Origin: Palsa-504 sp963739615
GTDB taxonomy: Bacteria > Actinomycetota > Actinomycetes > Streptosporangiales > Streptosporangiaceae
DNA: 64,000 bases
NCBI GenBank assembly: GCA_963739615.1
Contig: CAVUBD010000019.1
Location: 62,001-126,000 of the forward strand
Direction of reading: 5' to 3'
The notes under the pieces were generated by a model. It saw only the letters and a list, made by a program, of their open reading frames with translations. It was not told the origin of the DNA and did not search any database. Below are positions 35,277-43,117 of the stretch, piece by piece. The position numbers were made by a program, and so were the translations under genes. Every line of letters begins with the position of its first letter. The stretch's first letter is position 1.

Positions 35277-35590
35277 TCAGTGGAAGACTACGGTCCTGTC
35301 GTCGTTGAGCAACACCCGGTGCTCGGCGTGCCAGGTCACGGCGCGCGCGAGGACCTGTGCCTCGACGTCACGCCCCGCCTCGGCCAGCCGGTCGGGCGGC
35401 AGCGTGTGATCCACCCGGATCACGTCCTGCTCGATGATCGGCCCTTCGTCCAGGGACTTTCCCCGTACTGCTGGCTGGCCAGGATGTTCCCTGAATGCTG
35501 GACCAGGAAGCTGGACACCGCGTACACGATCCCCGGCTTGTCCGGGCAGGACAGGGTGAGCACGTACTCCCGCCCCATGGCTGCGCCCAT
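35277..35590 (-). pseudogene. purU: Formyltetrahydrofolate deformylase remnant (internal deletion)
   Basis: The N-terminal ACT-like start is clear (MGREYVLTLSCPDKPGIVYA, then VSSFLVQHSGNILASQQYG). It is followed directly by the extreme C-terminus of PurU in another frame (SLDEGPIIEQDVIRVDHTLP, then RLAEAGRDVEAQVLARAVTW and HAEHRVLLNDDRTVVF). About 180 residues between these, the formyltransferase-type catalytic domain, are missing, and the join at ~35455 is out of frame. PurU hydrolyses 10-formyl-THF to formate and THF. The remnant ends 24 bases upstream of sdaA, so the two were surely an operon. Loss of PurU removes a formate exit from the one-carbon pathway unless another copy exists. Confidence 0.85.
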
Positions 35591-35604
35591 GGCATCCACC
35601 TAAT

Positions 35605-35640
35605 GTTGCGTATAATGCAACCTAAAGCGTTATATGCAAC
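35605..35640. promoter_or_regulatory. Paired operator-like repeats between purU remnant and IclR gene
   Basis: GCGTATAATGCAAC (35608-35621) and GCGTTATATGCAAC (35627-35640) match at 12 of 14 positions and are 19 bases apart. The first also forms an inverted repeat GTTGC-N7-GCAAC (35605-35621). Their place at the head of the purU-sdaA operon, in front of an IclR gene, makes them likely regulator sites. Confidence 0.5.
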
Positions 35641-35784
35641 AAGGATGCCTCGTGATGCCGATTATGGTCAACCTGGTGCCGTCGCCCGGGATCGTGCGAC
35701 GCCACACCCCCTATCAGGGGGTCCTTGACACACGATGCTGGCGGGCCCTGCTGTGGGCGTCGTTCGGCGTGAGTTCTGGCGCAA

Positions 35785-36621
35785 ATGAAAATAGTGAGGG
35801 AAAAGGTGTCACGTAGCGAAGCCGGGTCCGGGGAAGCCGGGCCGGGGCCGGTCCAGTCGGTCGACCGGGCGGTGGCGATCCTGGAGATCCTGGCCCGGGA
35901 CGGGGAAGCCGGGGTCACCGAGGTGGCGCGGGAGCTTGGCGTGCACAAGTCGACCGCGTCCCGGCTGTTCGCCGCGCTGGACCGCAGGGAGCTTGTGGCC
36001 CAGGATGCCGCGCGTGGGAAGTTCCGGCTCGGGGTGGGCCTGGTGCGGCTGGCCGGGGCCGCCGGCCGCAGGCTGGACGTGGTCCAGGAGAGCCGGCCAG
36101 TTGGCCGGGCGCTGGCCGCCGAGGTCGGTGAAACGGTCAACCTCGCCATTCTTTCCGGCCGTGAGGCGCTCTACCTGGACCAGGTGGCGGGACCAGCGGC
36201 ACTTTCGCCGCACAACTGGGCCGGGCAGCGCATTCCCCTGCATGCGACCTCGGACGGCAAGGTCCTGCTGGCCTACCTGCCCGACGCGGAAGACGCGGTA
36301 CGGGCCGGCTACCTGACGCCGCCGCTGCGGCGCTTCACCGAGCACACGATCACCGACCCTGGCGACCTCCTCCGGGCGCTCGCGGAGGTCAGGCAGCTCG
36401 GTTTCGCCACCGCGGCCGAAGAGCTGGAGGATGGGCTCACCGCTGTCGCGGCCCCAGTGCGCGACGCCGACGGAAACGTGATCGCGTCGGTCAGCGCCTC
36501 GGGCCCGAGCTTCCGCATCCCGGCCGGCCGCATCCCCGCCCTGGCCGATTCCGTCCGCCAGGCGGCCGCCGCGATCTCCCGCCGCCTCGGCTGCGTGGAC
36601 CCGGACGCCCGCACCCGCTAG
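35785..36621 (+). CDS. IclR-family transcriptional regulator
   Basis: The 278-residue protein has an N-terminal winged helix (QSVDRAVAILEILARDGEAG, then VTEVARELGVHKSTASRLFA) and a C-terminal GAF-like ligand domain (AAEVGETVNLAILSGREALY, then HATSDGKVLLAYL and TAAEELEDGLTAVAAPVRDA). GTG 35806, just after AGGGA, is an alternative start. It is divergent from the purU-sdaA pair, and the repeats at 35605-35640 are probably its operators. IclR proteins commonly sense a pathway metabolite; here the island suggests an amine- or glycine-derived ligand, which is inference. Confidence 0.9.
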   Translation: MKIVREKVSRSEAGSGEAGPGPVQSVDRAVAILEILARDGEAGVTEVARELGVHKSTASRLFAALDRRELVAQDAARGKFRLGVGLVRLAGAAGRRLDVVQESRPVGRALAAEVGETVNLAILSGREALYLDQVAGPAALSPHNWAGQRIPLHATSDGKVLLAYLPDAEDAVRAGYLTPPLRRFTEHTITDPGDLLRALAEVRQLGFATAAEELEDGLTAVAAPVRDADGNVIASVSASGPSFRIPAGRIPALADSVRQAAAAISRRLGCVDPDARTR

Positions 36622-36663
36622 CCGGCTACTGGCCCATTTCTAACCCATTGACAATGGCGGGGG

Positions 36664-36696
36664 GCAACGACGGGGCAACGACGGGGCAACGACGGG
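36664..36696 (+). repeat. Tandem repeat, 3 x 11 bp
   Basis: Three perfect copies of GCAACGACGGG lie between the convergent IclR and MttB-like genes. Hairpin potential is low. No role is evident. Confidence 0.9.
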
Positions 36697-36714
36697 GCAC
36701 GGTTCGGGGCGGGG

Positions 36715-38154
36715 TTAGTCGCCGAGCTCGCGGCGGCGGCGCTGGACGAAGTCGTCGAGTTCGGCGCGGATGGCGTCGTCCAGGGGCGGCGGCTCAAACG
36801 AGTCCAGCTTGGCCCGCCAGATCTCGCCGGCCCGGGCGGCGGTGTCCTTGGCCCCGAGCTTCAGCCAGCGCTCGAAGTTGGCGGTGGAGGACAGCATCGG
36901 GCGGTAGAAGCAGGTCCGGAAGCGCTCCATGGTGTGCTCGGCGCCGAGGAAGTGCCCGCCGTGGCCGACCTCGGCGTGCGCGCCGAACGCCAGCGAGGAC
37001 TCGGTGATCTCCAGCGGGGTGAACTCGACGCGCAGCTCGCGCAGCAGCTCGATGTCGATGATGAACTTCTCGTAGCAGCTGACCAGGCCGCCTTCCAGCC
37101 AGCCGGCCGCGTGCATGACGAAGTTGGTGCCGGCCAGGAAGGTCGGCAGCAGCGTCATCAGCGCCTCGTACGCGGACTGCGCGTCGGCCGTCTGCGAAGA
37201 GTTCAGCCCGCCGCCGGTGCGGAACGGCAGCCCGTAGTGCCGGGCCAGCTGCCCGGTGCACAGCAGGCCGATCGCGGATTCCGGCGTCCCGAACGAGGGC
37301 GAGCCCGACTGCATGTCGATGTTGGACAGGAACGAGCCGAAGATCACCGGGCAGCCGGGCCTGATCAGCTGGGCCAGCGCGATGCCGGACAGCGCCTCGG
37401 CCAGCTGCTGGGCCAGCGCGGCCGGGATCGTCACCGGAGACATCGCCCCCATCAGCAGGAACGGCGTCAGTACCACCGGCTGGGCCGCGGCACAGTACTC
37501 GAACTGGGCGTCCAGCATCCGGTCGTCCCAGCGCAGCGGCGAGTTGCAGTTGATCAGCGAGATCGTGGCCGGCACACGCTCGATCGCGGCGCGCCCGCCG
37601 AACAGGATCGACGTCATCGCGATCGTGTCGGCGGCGTTCGGCCCGGAGACCACGTTGCCCATGTAGATCTTGTCGGTGAGCGTCTGCAGCGCGTAGATCA
37701 TGTCCAGGTGCCTGGAGTCCAGCGGCGCGTCGTTCGGCTCGCAGATCACGCCGCCGGCCGAGTCGAGCTCGTCGTAGCCCTGCGACAGCATGGCCAGCTG
37801 GCGGAAGTCGGTCAGGGTGGCGTCCCGGCGCACGTCGCCCTCTCGCACGAACGGGCAGCCGTACACCGCGCTGAACACCATGTGGTCGCCGCCGATGTGC
37901 ACGTTATGGGCCGGGTTGCGGGCCTGCACGTCGAACTCGCGCGGGGCCTTCGCGACCTGCTCGAGCACGAACTCCGGGTCCAGCTTCACCACGTCGCCGT
38001 CCACCTGCTGGCCCGCCTTGGCGAACAGCTCGAGGGCCTGCGGCTTGGCGAACTGGATGCCGATCTCGGAGACGATCCGGCGCCAGCCGCGGTCGAGCAC
38101 CGCGATCGAGTCGGCGGAGAGGATCTCGTACCTCGGCATCGTGTTGACGAACAT
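36715..38154 (-). CDS. MttB-superfamily methylamine/betaine:corrinoid methyltransferase (non-pyrrolysine)
   Basis: This 479-residue protein belongs to the trimethylamine methyltransferase superfamily (PF06253). It reads through without an internal TAG, so it lacks the pyrrolysine of true MttB and belongs to the group in which enzymes for quaternary amines such as glycine betaine (MtgB) are known. Visible core segments are DRGWRRIVSEIGIQFAKPQA, then NVHIGGDHMVFSAVYGCPFV, then FGSFLSNIDMQSGSPSFGTP and PFRTGGGLNSSQTADAQSAY. It would transfer a methyl group from a quaternary amine to the corrinoid protein encoded across the divergent promoter. The substrate (glycine betaine, proline betaine, carnitine or other) cannot be fixed from sequence alone. 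It is divergent from an IclR gene. Confidence 0.85.
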   Translation of the reverse strand: MFVNTMPRYEILSADSIAVLDRGWRRIVSEIGIQFAKPQALELFAKAGQQVDGDVVKLDPEFVLEQVAKAPREFDVQARNPAHNVHIGGDHMVFSAVYGCPFVREGDVRRDATLTDFRQLAMLSQGYDELDSAGGVICEPNDAPLDSRHLDMIYALQTLTDKIYMGNVVSGPNAADTIAMTSILFGGRAAIERVPATISLINCNSPLRWDDRMLDAQFEYCAAAQPVVLTPFLLMGAMSPVTIPAALAQQLAEALSGIALAQLIRPGCPVIFGSFLSNIDMQSGSPSFGTPESAIGLLCTGQLARHYGLPFRTGGGLNSSQTADAQSAYEALMTLLPTFLAGTNFVMHAAGWLEGGLVSCYEKFIIDIELLRELRVEFTPLEITESSLAFGAHAEVGHGGHFLGAEHTMERFRTCFYRPMLSSTANFERWLKLGAKDTAARAGEIWRAKLDSFEPPPLDDAIRAELDDFVQRRRRELGD

Positions 38155-38228
38155 CGACTTTCACCGTGCCTTCAAGAGCTCGGGCAGGAACTTGACCGAT
38201 CTTAAACCGGACCCTTACGATTCACATA

Positions 38229-38255
38229 GTAGAACTCGGTCCCATAAAGTGGAAC
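38229..38255. promoter_or_regulatory. Direct repeats in the MttB/IclR divergent promoter
   Basis: GTAGAAC (38229-38235) and GTGGAAC (38249-38255) are placed exactly 20 bases apart, two helical turns, in the 101-base region between the divergent genes and touching the IclR start codon. This fits a regulator binding site controlling both directions. Confidence 0.42.
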
Positions 38256-39047
38256 ATGGCGGTAATGAGCAACCAGAACGGCACCCAGGCGGTCGACCGG
38301 GCGGCTCGCTTGCTCTCGGAGGTCGTGCACTCGACGGACCCGATGACGTTCACCGGGCTGAGCGCGACCACCGGGCTGGCCAAATCCACCACCTCCCGGC
38401 TGCTGCTCGCGCTCGAGCGCAACGGGCTGGTCCGGCGCGATGACCATGGCCGGTTCCTGCCCGGCGAGATGTTCGTGAGCTTCGCCTGGCGCGGCGGCGC
38501 CGAGGCGGGCCTGGTCGCGGTGGCCCAGCCGTTCCTCGGCCGGCTCGGCAAGGCGACCGGGGAGACGGTCAACCTCGGCGTGGCCAGCCACGGGACGGTC
38601 GAGCAGATCGCCCAGGTCGACAGCACGTACCTGATCGGCGGGACCAACTGGATCGGCATGTCCGTCCCGCTGCACTGCTCGGCGCTTGGCAAGGTGCTGC
38701 TGGCCTACGGCACGACCCAGTTTCCGCGGCAGCTTGAGCGGCGTACCGACAAGACGATCACGACCGAGGCCGGGCTGCGCGCCGACCTGGCGGGCGTGCG
38801 GGCCCGCGGGTACGCGGTCACCGACGAGGAGCTCGAGCCGGGGCTGATCGCGGTGGCGACGCCCGTCCGCGGTTACGACGGCTCGGTGGTCGCGGCGTTG
38901 TCGGTGTCGGCCCCGGCGAACAGGATGACCGCCGAGGGCGCGATCACCGTCGCCGGGTACTGCGCGGAGGAGGCCGCGGGCCTGTCCGCCGTCCTCGGCT
39001 ACCGGCAGCGGGCCAGCAGGCAGAACCGGAAGGCAGGAGCGGCATGA
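38256..39047 (+). CDS. IclR-family transcriptional regulator of the corrinoid cluster
   Basis: The 263-residue protein has the winged helix NGTQAVDRAARLLSEVVHS with TGLAKSTTSRLLLALERNGL, followed by the ligand domain (LGKATGETVNLGVASHGTVE, then VPLHCSALGKVLLAY and VTDEELEPGLIAVATPVRGY). It starts at ATG 38256 (ATG 38268 also possible). It heads the corrinoid operon, with 18 bases to the corrinoid-protein gene, and is divergent from the MttB-like gene. It most likely represses or activates both arms in response to the methylated substrate or a product. Confidence 0.9.
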   Translation: MAVMSNQNGTQAVDRAARLLSEVVHSTDPMTFTGLSATTGLAKSTTSRLLLALERNGLVRRDDHGRFLPGEMFVSFAWRGGAEAGLVAVAQPFLGRLGKATGETVNLGVASHGTVEQIAQVDSTYLIGGTNWIGMSVPLHCSALGKVLLAYGTTQFPRQLERRTDKTITTEAGLRADLAGVRARGYAVTDEELEPGLIAVATPVRGYDGSVVAALSVSAPANRMTAEGAITVAGYCAEEAAGLSAVLGYRQRASRQNRKAGAA

Positions 39048-39065
39048 GCGAGCGGGAGGCAGAGC

Positions 39066-39731
39066 GTGACACGTGAGGAACTGCTCGGCCAGCTGTACGA
39101 CCAGACGCTGGTCGGCAACAAGCCCGCGGTGCTCGAGCTCACCAACGCCGGGCTGGCGATGGGCCTGGGCCCGGAGATGCTGCTCTACGAGGCCCTGATC
39201 CCGTCGCTTGAGGAGGTCGGCGCCCGGTTCGAGCGCGGCGACTTCTTCGTGCCGGAGATGCTCATCGCCGGCAAGGCGATGGCGGGGGCGCTGGAGATCC
39301 TGCGCCCGCTGCTGGCCGAGACGGGCGCCGAGACTATCGGCAAGATCGTGATGGGCACGGTCAAGGGCGACGTGCACGATATCGGCAAGAACCTGGTCAA
39401 CATCATGTTCGAGGGTGCCGGGTTCGAGGTCATCGACCTCGGCGTGCAGGTCGCGCCGGAGAAGTTCGTGGCGGCCATCCAGGAGCACAAGCCCGACATC
39501 GTCGGGTTCTCCGCGTTCCTGACCACGACGATGCCGATGTTCAAGGCCAACATCAACGCGCTGCAGAAGTCCGGGCTGCGCGATCAGGTCATCGTCATGG
39601 TCGGCGGCGCCCCGGTCACCCAGGAGTACGCCGACGTGGTGGGCGCGGACGGCTACGCGGCCGACGCGTCCGCGGCCGTGGTCCGGGCCAAGGAACTGAT
39701 CGCGCGCCGCCGCGCGACCGTCAACGTCTGA
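39066..39731 (+). CDS. Corrinoid (cobalamin-binding) protein, MttC/MtgC type
   Basis: The 221-residue protein starts at GTG 39066. The N-terminal four-helix cap (B12-binding_2) spans ~1-90 (LYDQTLVGNKPAVLELTNAG, then PEMLIAGKAMAGALEILRPL). The Rossmann-type cobalamin domain follows, with the lower-ligand motif D-x-H-x-x-G in VKGDVHDIGKNLV (His104) and the later signatures VGFSAFLTTTMPM and VMVGGAPVTQEYADVVGADG. It carries the methyl group between the MttB-like enzyme and the THF methyltransferase. Cys residues are absent from the cobalamin loop, as is usual. It is encoded directly before its partner methyltransferase. Confidence 0.93.
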   Translation: MTREELLGQLYDQTLVGNKPAVLELTNAGLAMGLGPEMLLYEALIPSLEEVGARFERGDFFVPEMLIAGKAMAGALEILRPLLAETGAETIGKIVMGTVKGDVHDIGKNLVNIMFEGAGFEVIDLGVQVAPEKFVAAIQEHKPDIVGFSAFLTTTMPMFKANINALQKSGLRDQVIVMVGGAPVTQEYADVVGADGYAADASAAVVRAKELIARRRATVNV

Positions 39732-39772
39732 TCAACAGAGCGCCTGAGCGCAAACGCTGAGGGGAAGCCAAA

Positions 39773-40681
39773 ATGCACACCATTGTGTCCTCGGCGACCA
39801 AGACGGTCCGGATCGGCGATGACCAGCCGTTCGCGATCATCGGCGAGCGGATCAACCCGACCGGCCGGAAGATCTTCCAGCTGCAGTTGCGCAACGGCGA
39901 CCTGTCCCGGCTGGAGATCGACGTCAAGGAGCAGGTGGCCGGCGGGGCCATGCTGCTCGACGTGAACATGGGCGCCCCGCTCGCCGACGAGGCTGAGCTG
40001 ATGACGCGGGCCGTCGCGCTGATCCAGGAACTGACCGACCTGCCGCTGGTCATCGACTCCTCCATCATCGAGGTGCTGGACGCGGGCCTGGCCGCCTACC
40101 AGGGCAAGGCGCTTGTCAACTCGGTGACGGCCGAGGACGAGCGGCTGGACGCGATCTTGCCGCTGGTGAAGAAGTACGGCGCCGCCGTGATCGGGCTGCC
40201 AAACGACGAGGAGGAGATCCCCGAGGAGCCGGGGCGTCGCCTCGACCTGGCCCGCAAGCTCATCGGCGTCGCCACGGATAAATACAAGATCGCCATCGAG
40301 GACATCGTCATCGACCCGCTGGCCATGCCGGTCGGCGCGGATACCATGCACCCCGAGCGGACGCTCGAGACCATTGCCCTGCTCAAGGCCGAGTTCGGGG
40401 TGAACATGACGCTGGGGGCCTCGAACGTGAGCTTCGGCATGCCGGACCGGCACTCGATCAGCGCGGCGTTCCTGCCGATCGCGGCCAGCTACGGCCTGAC
40501 CAGCGCCATCATGGACGCCCGCTCGCCGCAGGTGGTCCGTGCGGTCAAGGCCGCCGACCTGGTGCTGAACCGCGACGAGTGGGGCGCCGCCTGGATCGCA
40601 GGGCACCGTGCTCAGCTAGCAGAGCGGGCGCAGCTGGCCGCGCAGAAGGCGGCGCAGGCGCAAGAGCCGGGTGCCACGTGA
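39773..40681 (+). CDS. Methylcobamide:tetrahydrofolate methyltransferase (MtgA/MtvA/AcsE-like)
   Basis: The 302-residue protein is a pterin-binding TIM barrel. The N-terminal signature FAIIGERINPTGRK matches MetH/AcsE-type folate domains. It is followed by GGAMLLDVNMGAP, LVIDSSIIEVLDAGL, LVNSVTAEDE and LGASNVSFGMPDR, the last with the conserved Asn used for pterin N5 contact. It should move the methyl group from the corrinoid protein to THF (or the reverse). In glycine betaine systems such as MtgABC this enzyme links demethylation to methyl-THF. The stop overlaps the next start (GTGA). Confidence 0.92.
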   Translation: MHTIVSSATKTVRIGDDQPFAIIGERINPTGRKIFQLQLRNGDLSRLEIDVKEQVAGGAMLLDVNMGAPLADEAELMTRAVALIQELTDLPLVIDSSIIEVLDAGLAAYQGKALVNSVTAEDERLDAILPLVKKYGAAVIGLPNDEEEIPEEPGRRLDLARKLIGVATDKYKIAIEDIVIDPLAMPVGADTMHPERTLETIALLKAEFGVNMTLGASNVSFGMPDRHSISAAFLPIAASYGLTSAIMDARSPQVVRAVKAADLVLNRDEWGAAWIAGHRAQLAERAQLAAQKAAQAQEPGAT

Positions 40682-42537
40682 GCGTGGGCGAGGAGCACGC
40701 ACCGGGGCCCGTTCGGATCAATCTTCTTTTCAATGAGCGGCCGGTCCGGGTTCCGTACGGCGTGACCTTGTTCGACGCGGCCAGCTGGAACGGCATCGCG
40801 ATCGACTCCACCTGCGGCGGCCACGGCACCTGCAAGAAGTGCCGGATCAAGATCGCCGCCGATCCGCCCGCGCCGACCAGCCTGGACATCAGGGCCTACA
40901 GCGCCCAGGAAATCAAGGACGGCTGGCGGCTGGCCTGCCGCACCCCGGCCACGCGGGACGCGGCAGTCGAGGTGCCGCCGCTGACCACCCGGCCGAAGGC
41001 CGCGACCGTCGGCGTCGGTCGGCAGGTCATCCTGCGCCCGGCGGTGCAGAAGCGCTACCTGGAGCTGGCCGAGCCGAGCCTGGCCGACCAGGCCAGCGAC
41101 GTCGAACGGGTGCTGGCCCAGCTTGAGGACCTGGAGCCGCGCGCCGAGCTGGCCGTGCTCAAGACGCTGGGCCGGACGCTGCGCGAGGCGGATTACCAGG
41201 TCACCGCGGTGGTCGTGGACGACGTGCTGATCGCGGTAGAGCCAGGCGACACCACCGGGCGCCGGTTCGGCATCGCCTTCGACCTGGGCACCACCACGGT
41301 GGTCGCGACCCTGCTCGACCTGTCCACCGGCACGCCGGTGGCGGTGGAGTCCATGCTGAACAAGCAGCAGCCGTTCGGCGCCGACGTGATCACCAGGATC
41401 AGCGCCACGATGATGGACCCCGGCGCCCTGGACAAGCTGCAGCAGCTTGCCCAGGAGAGTCTCAGCGAGCTGGCCCGGCAGGTGTGCGAGCGCGGCGGCG
41501 TCGCACCGCACGAGGTGTACGAGGTCGCGCTGGCCGGCAACGCCACCATGACCCACCTGGTGCTCGGCATCGATCCCGAGCCGCTCGGCATGGCCCCGTT
41601 CATCATGTCCGCCCGGCTGTGGCCCGAGGTGCTAGCGGCCGACCTGGGCCTCGGCCAGGCGGTGCACCCGCGGGCCCGCGCGGTGGTGTTCCCCTCGTTC
41701 GGCGCCTACGTGGGCGGCGACATCACGGCCGGCCTGCTGGCCAGCGGGATGGACCGGGACGCCCGGGTCCGGCTGTTCGTCGACATCGGCACCAACTGCG
41801 AGATCGTGCTGGGCAACCGGGAGTGGCTGCTGGCCACGGCCGCGCCGGCCGGGCCCGCGTTCGAGGGCGCCGCGATCAGGTGCGGGATGCGCGCCGCCGA
41901 CGGTGCCATCGAGGTCGTCACCATGACGCCCGAGGACCTGAGCCTGAAGGTGATCGGCGACGCCGAGCCGCAGGGCCTGTGCGGGTCCGGGCTGGTGGAC
42001 GCGGTCACCGGCCTGGTCAGCGTCGGCCTGCTTGACGAGTCCGGCCGGTTCATCGCCGAGTCCGAAGCCGCGGCCAGGGCACCCGGGCTGGCCGCGCGGC
42101 TGACCCGCGTCGGCCAGGAACGGGTGTTCGTGCTGCACTGGCGGGGGGCGGCCGCCGAGGACAGCATCTACCTGTCCCAGCGCGACGTCCGCGAGCTGCA
42201 GTTCGCCAAGGCGGCGATCGCGACCGGCTGGCAGATCCTGCTCGAGGAGGCCGGCCTGACCGCCGCGGACGTCAAGCAGGTGCTGCTGGCCGGATCGTTC
42301 GGCAGCTACCTGTCGGCAGCCAGCGCGATCCGGATCGGCCTGGTCCCGAAGGTCCCGGTGCCCCGCGTGGTGTCCGCGGGCAACGTCGCGGGCGAGGGCG
42401 CGAAGATGGCGCTGCTCAGCCTGCGCGAGCGGGCCGGCGGCCTGGCGCTGCTCGAGGAGGTGAGGTATGTCGAGCTCTCCGACCGCGCCGACTTCAACGA
42501 CCGCTTCGTCGACCAGCTTGGCTTCCCGGGGGGTTGA
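40678..42537 (+). CDS. RamA-like corrinoid activation protein (2Fe-2S, ASKHA/DUF4445)
   Basis: The 619-residue protein reduces corrinoid iron-sulfur-dependently when cobalt(I) is accidentally oxidised. GTG 40678 is used because it overlaps the preceding stop. The N-terminal 2Fe-2S ferredoxin domain has Cys46, Cys52, Cys55 (STCGGHGTCKKC) and Cys87. A linker domain leads to the ASKHA ATPase core (FGIAFDLGTTTVVATLL, then EVALAGNATMTHLVLGI, then VDIGTNCEIVLG and LLAGSFGSYL). It has the plant-type 2Fe-2S arrangement rather than the two 4Fe-4S clusters of archaeal RamA, matching bacterial activators of O-demethylase and betaine systems. An ATP-driven activator is expected if the corrinoid works in air. 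Confidence 0.92.
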   Translation: MSVGEEHAPGPVRINLLFNERPVRVPYGVTLFDAASWNGIAIDSTCGGHGTCKKCRIKIAADPPAPTSLDIRAYSAQEIKDGWRLACRTPATRDAAVEVPPLTTRPKAATVGVGRQVILRPAVQKRYLELAEPSLADQASDVERVLAQLEDLEPRAELAVLKTLGRTLREADYQVTAVVVDDVLIAVEPGDTTGRRFGIAFDLGTTTVVATLLDLSTGTPVAVESMLNKQQPFGADVITRISATMMDPGALDKLQQLAQESLSELARQVCERGGVAPHEVYEVALAGNATMTHLVLGIDPEPLGMAPFIMSARLWPEVLAADLGLGQAVHPRARAVVFPSFGAYVGGDITAGLLASGMDRDARVRLFVDIGTNCEIVLGNREWLLATAAPAGPAFEGAAIRCGMRAADGAIEVVTMTPEDLSLKVIGDAEPQGLCGSGLVDAVTGLVSVGLLDESGRFIAESEAAARAPGLAARLTRVGQERVFVLHWRGAAAEDSIYLSQRDVRELQFAKAAIATGWQILLEEAGLTAADVKQVLLAGSFGSYLSAASAIRIGLVPKVPVPRVVSAGNVAGEGAKMALLSLRERAGGLALLEEVRYVELSDRADFNDRFVDQLGFPGG

Positions 42538-43117
42538 GGTCATCGCCTGCGGGGCGCTGGCCGGGCACGTGCGCGACATCGCGGCGCGCCGCGGCTGGCC
42601 GGTCGCCGTCCGGTCCCTGCCCGCGGTGCTGCACAACCGGCCGCAGAACATCACCCCGATGGCCGAACGGGCCTTGGTATCAGCCCTCGCCGCAGGTCAT
42701 CGCGTCGCCCTGGCTTACGCCGACTGCGGCAGCTACGGCGCGCTTGACGAGCTTTGCGCCCGGTACGGCGTGCGCCGCCTGCCCGGGCTGCACTGCTATG
42801 ACGTGTTCGCGGGCGCGCCCCGGGTCGCGTCGATGTTCGCGGCGGAGCCCGGCACCTACGTCCTGACCGATTTCCTGCTGCGCAGCTTCGAGCGCAGCGT
42901 GCTGGCCGAGCTCGGCCTGGACAGGTACCCGGAGCTTTGGGGTGACTACTTCGGGCACTACCGGCGGCTGATCTGGCTGGCGCAGCAGCCCTCGCCCGCG
43001 CTGGCGGCGAAGGCGGGGCGGGTCGCGGCGATGTTCGGGCTGCCGCTGACCAGGGTCGAGACCGGCGTGTCCCGGCTGGAGCAAGAGCTGGCCCGGCTGG
43101 TCGAGGAGGCGCCGTGA
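42467..43117 (+). CDS. DUF1638 protein
   Basis: ATG 42467 is well supported by GAGGAGGTGAGGT upstream, although it lies 71 bases inside the RamA-like gene. The protein has 216 residues. DUF1638 features are VEVIACGALAGHVRDIAARR, then LPAVLHNRPQNITPMAERAL, then VALAYADCGSYGALDELCAR and LPGLHCYDVFAGAPRVASMF. Conserved Cys and His residues in these segments could bind metal. The family recurs with corrinoid methyltransferase genes but has no proven function. Here it sits between the activator and MetF, so a role in corrinoid or folate handling is likely but unproven. Confidence 0.8.
   Translation: MSSSPTAPTSTTASSTSLASRGVEVIACGALAGHVRDIAARRGWPVAVRSLPAVLHNRPQNITPMAERALVSALAAGHRVALAYADCGSYGALDELCARYGVRRLPGLHCYDVFAGAPRVASMFAAEPGTYVLTDFLLRSFERSVLAELGLDRYPELWGDYFGHYRRLIWLAQQPSPALAAKAGRVAAMFGLPLTRVETGVSRLEQELARLVEEAP

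Noticed and set aside
36715..38154. Pyrrolysine-containing trimethylamine methyltransferase
   Set aside because: There is no in-frame TAG; the gene reads through with sense codons and no pyl genes are nearby.
38155..38255. Cobalamin riboswitch in front of the corrinoid cluster
   Set aside because: The divergent region is only 101 bases and no conserved B12-box-like segment was seen.
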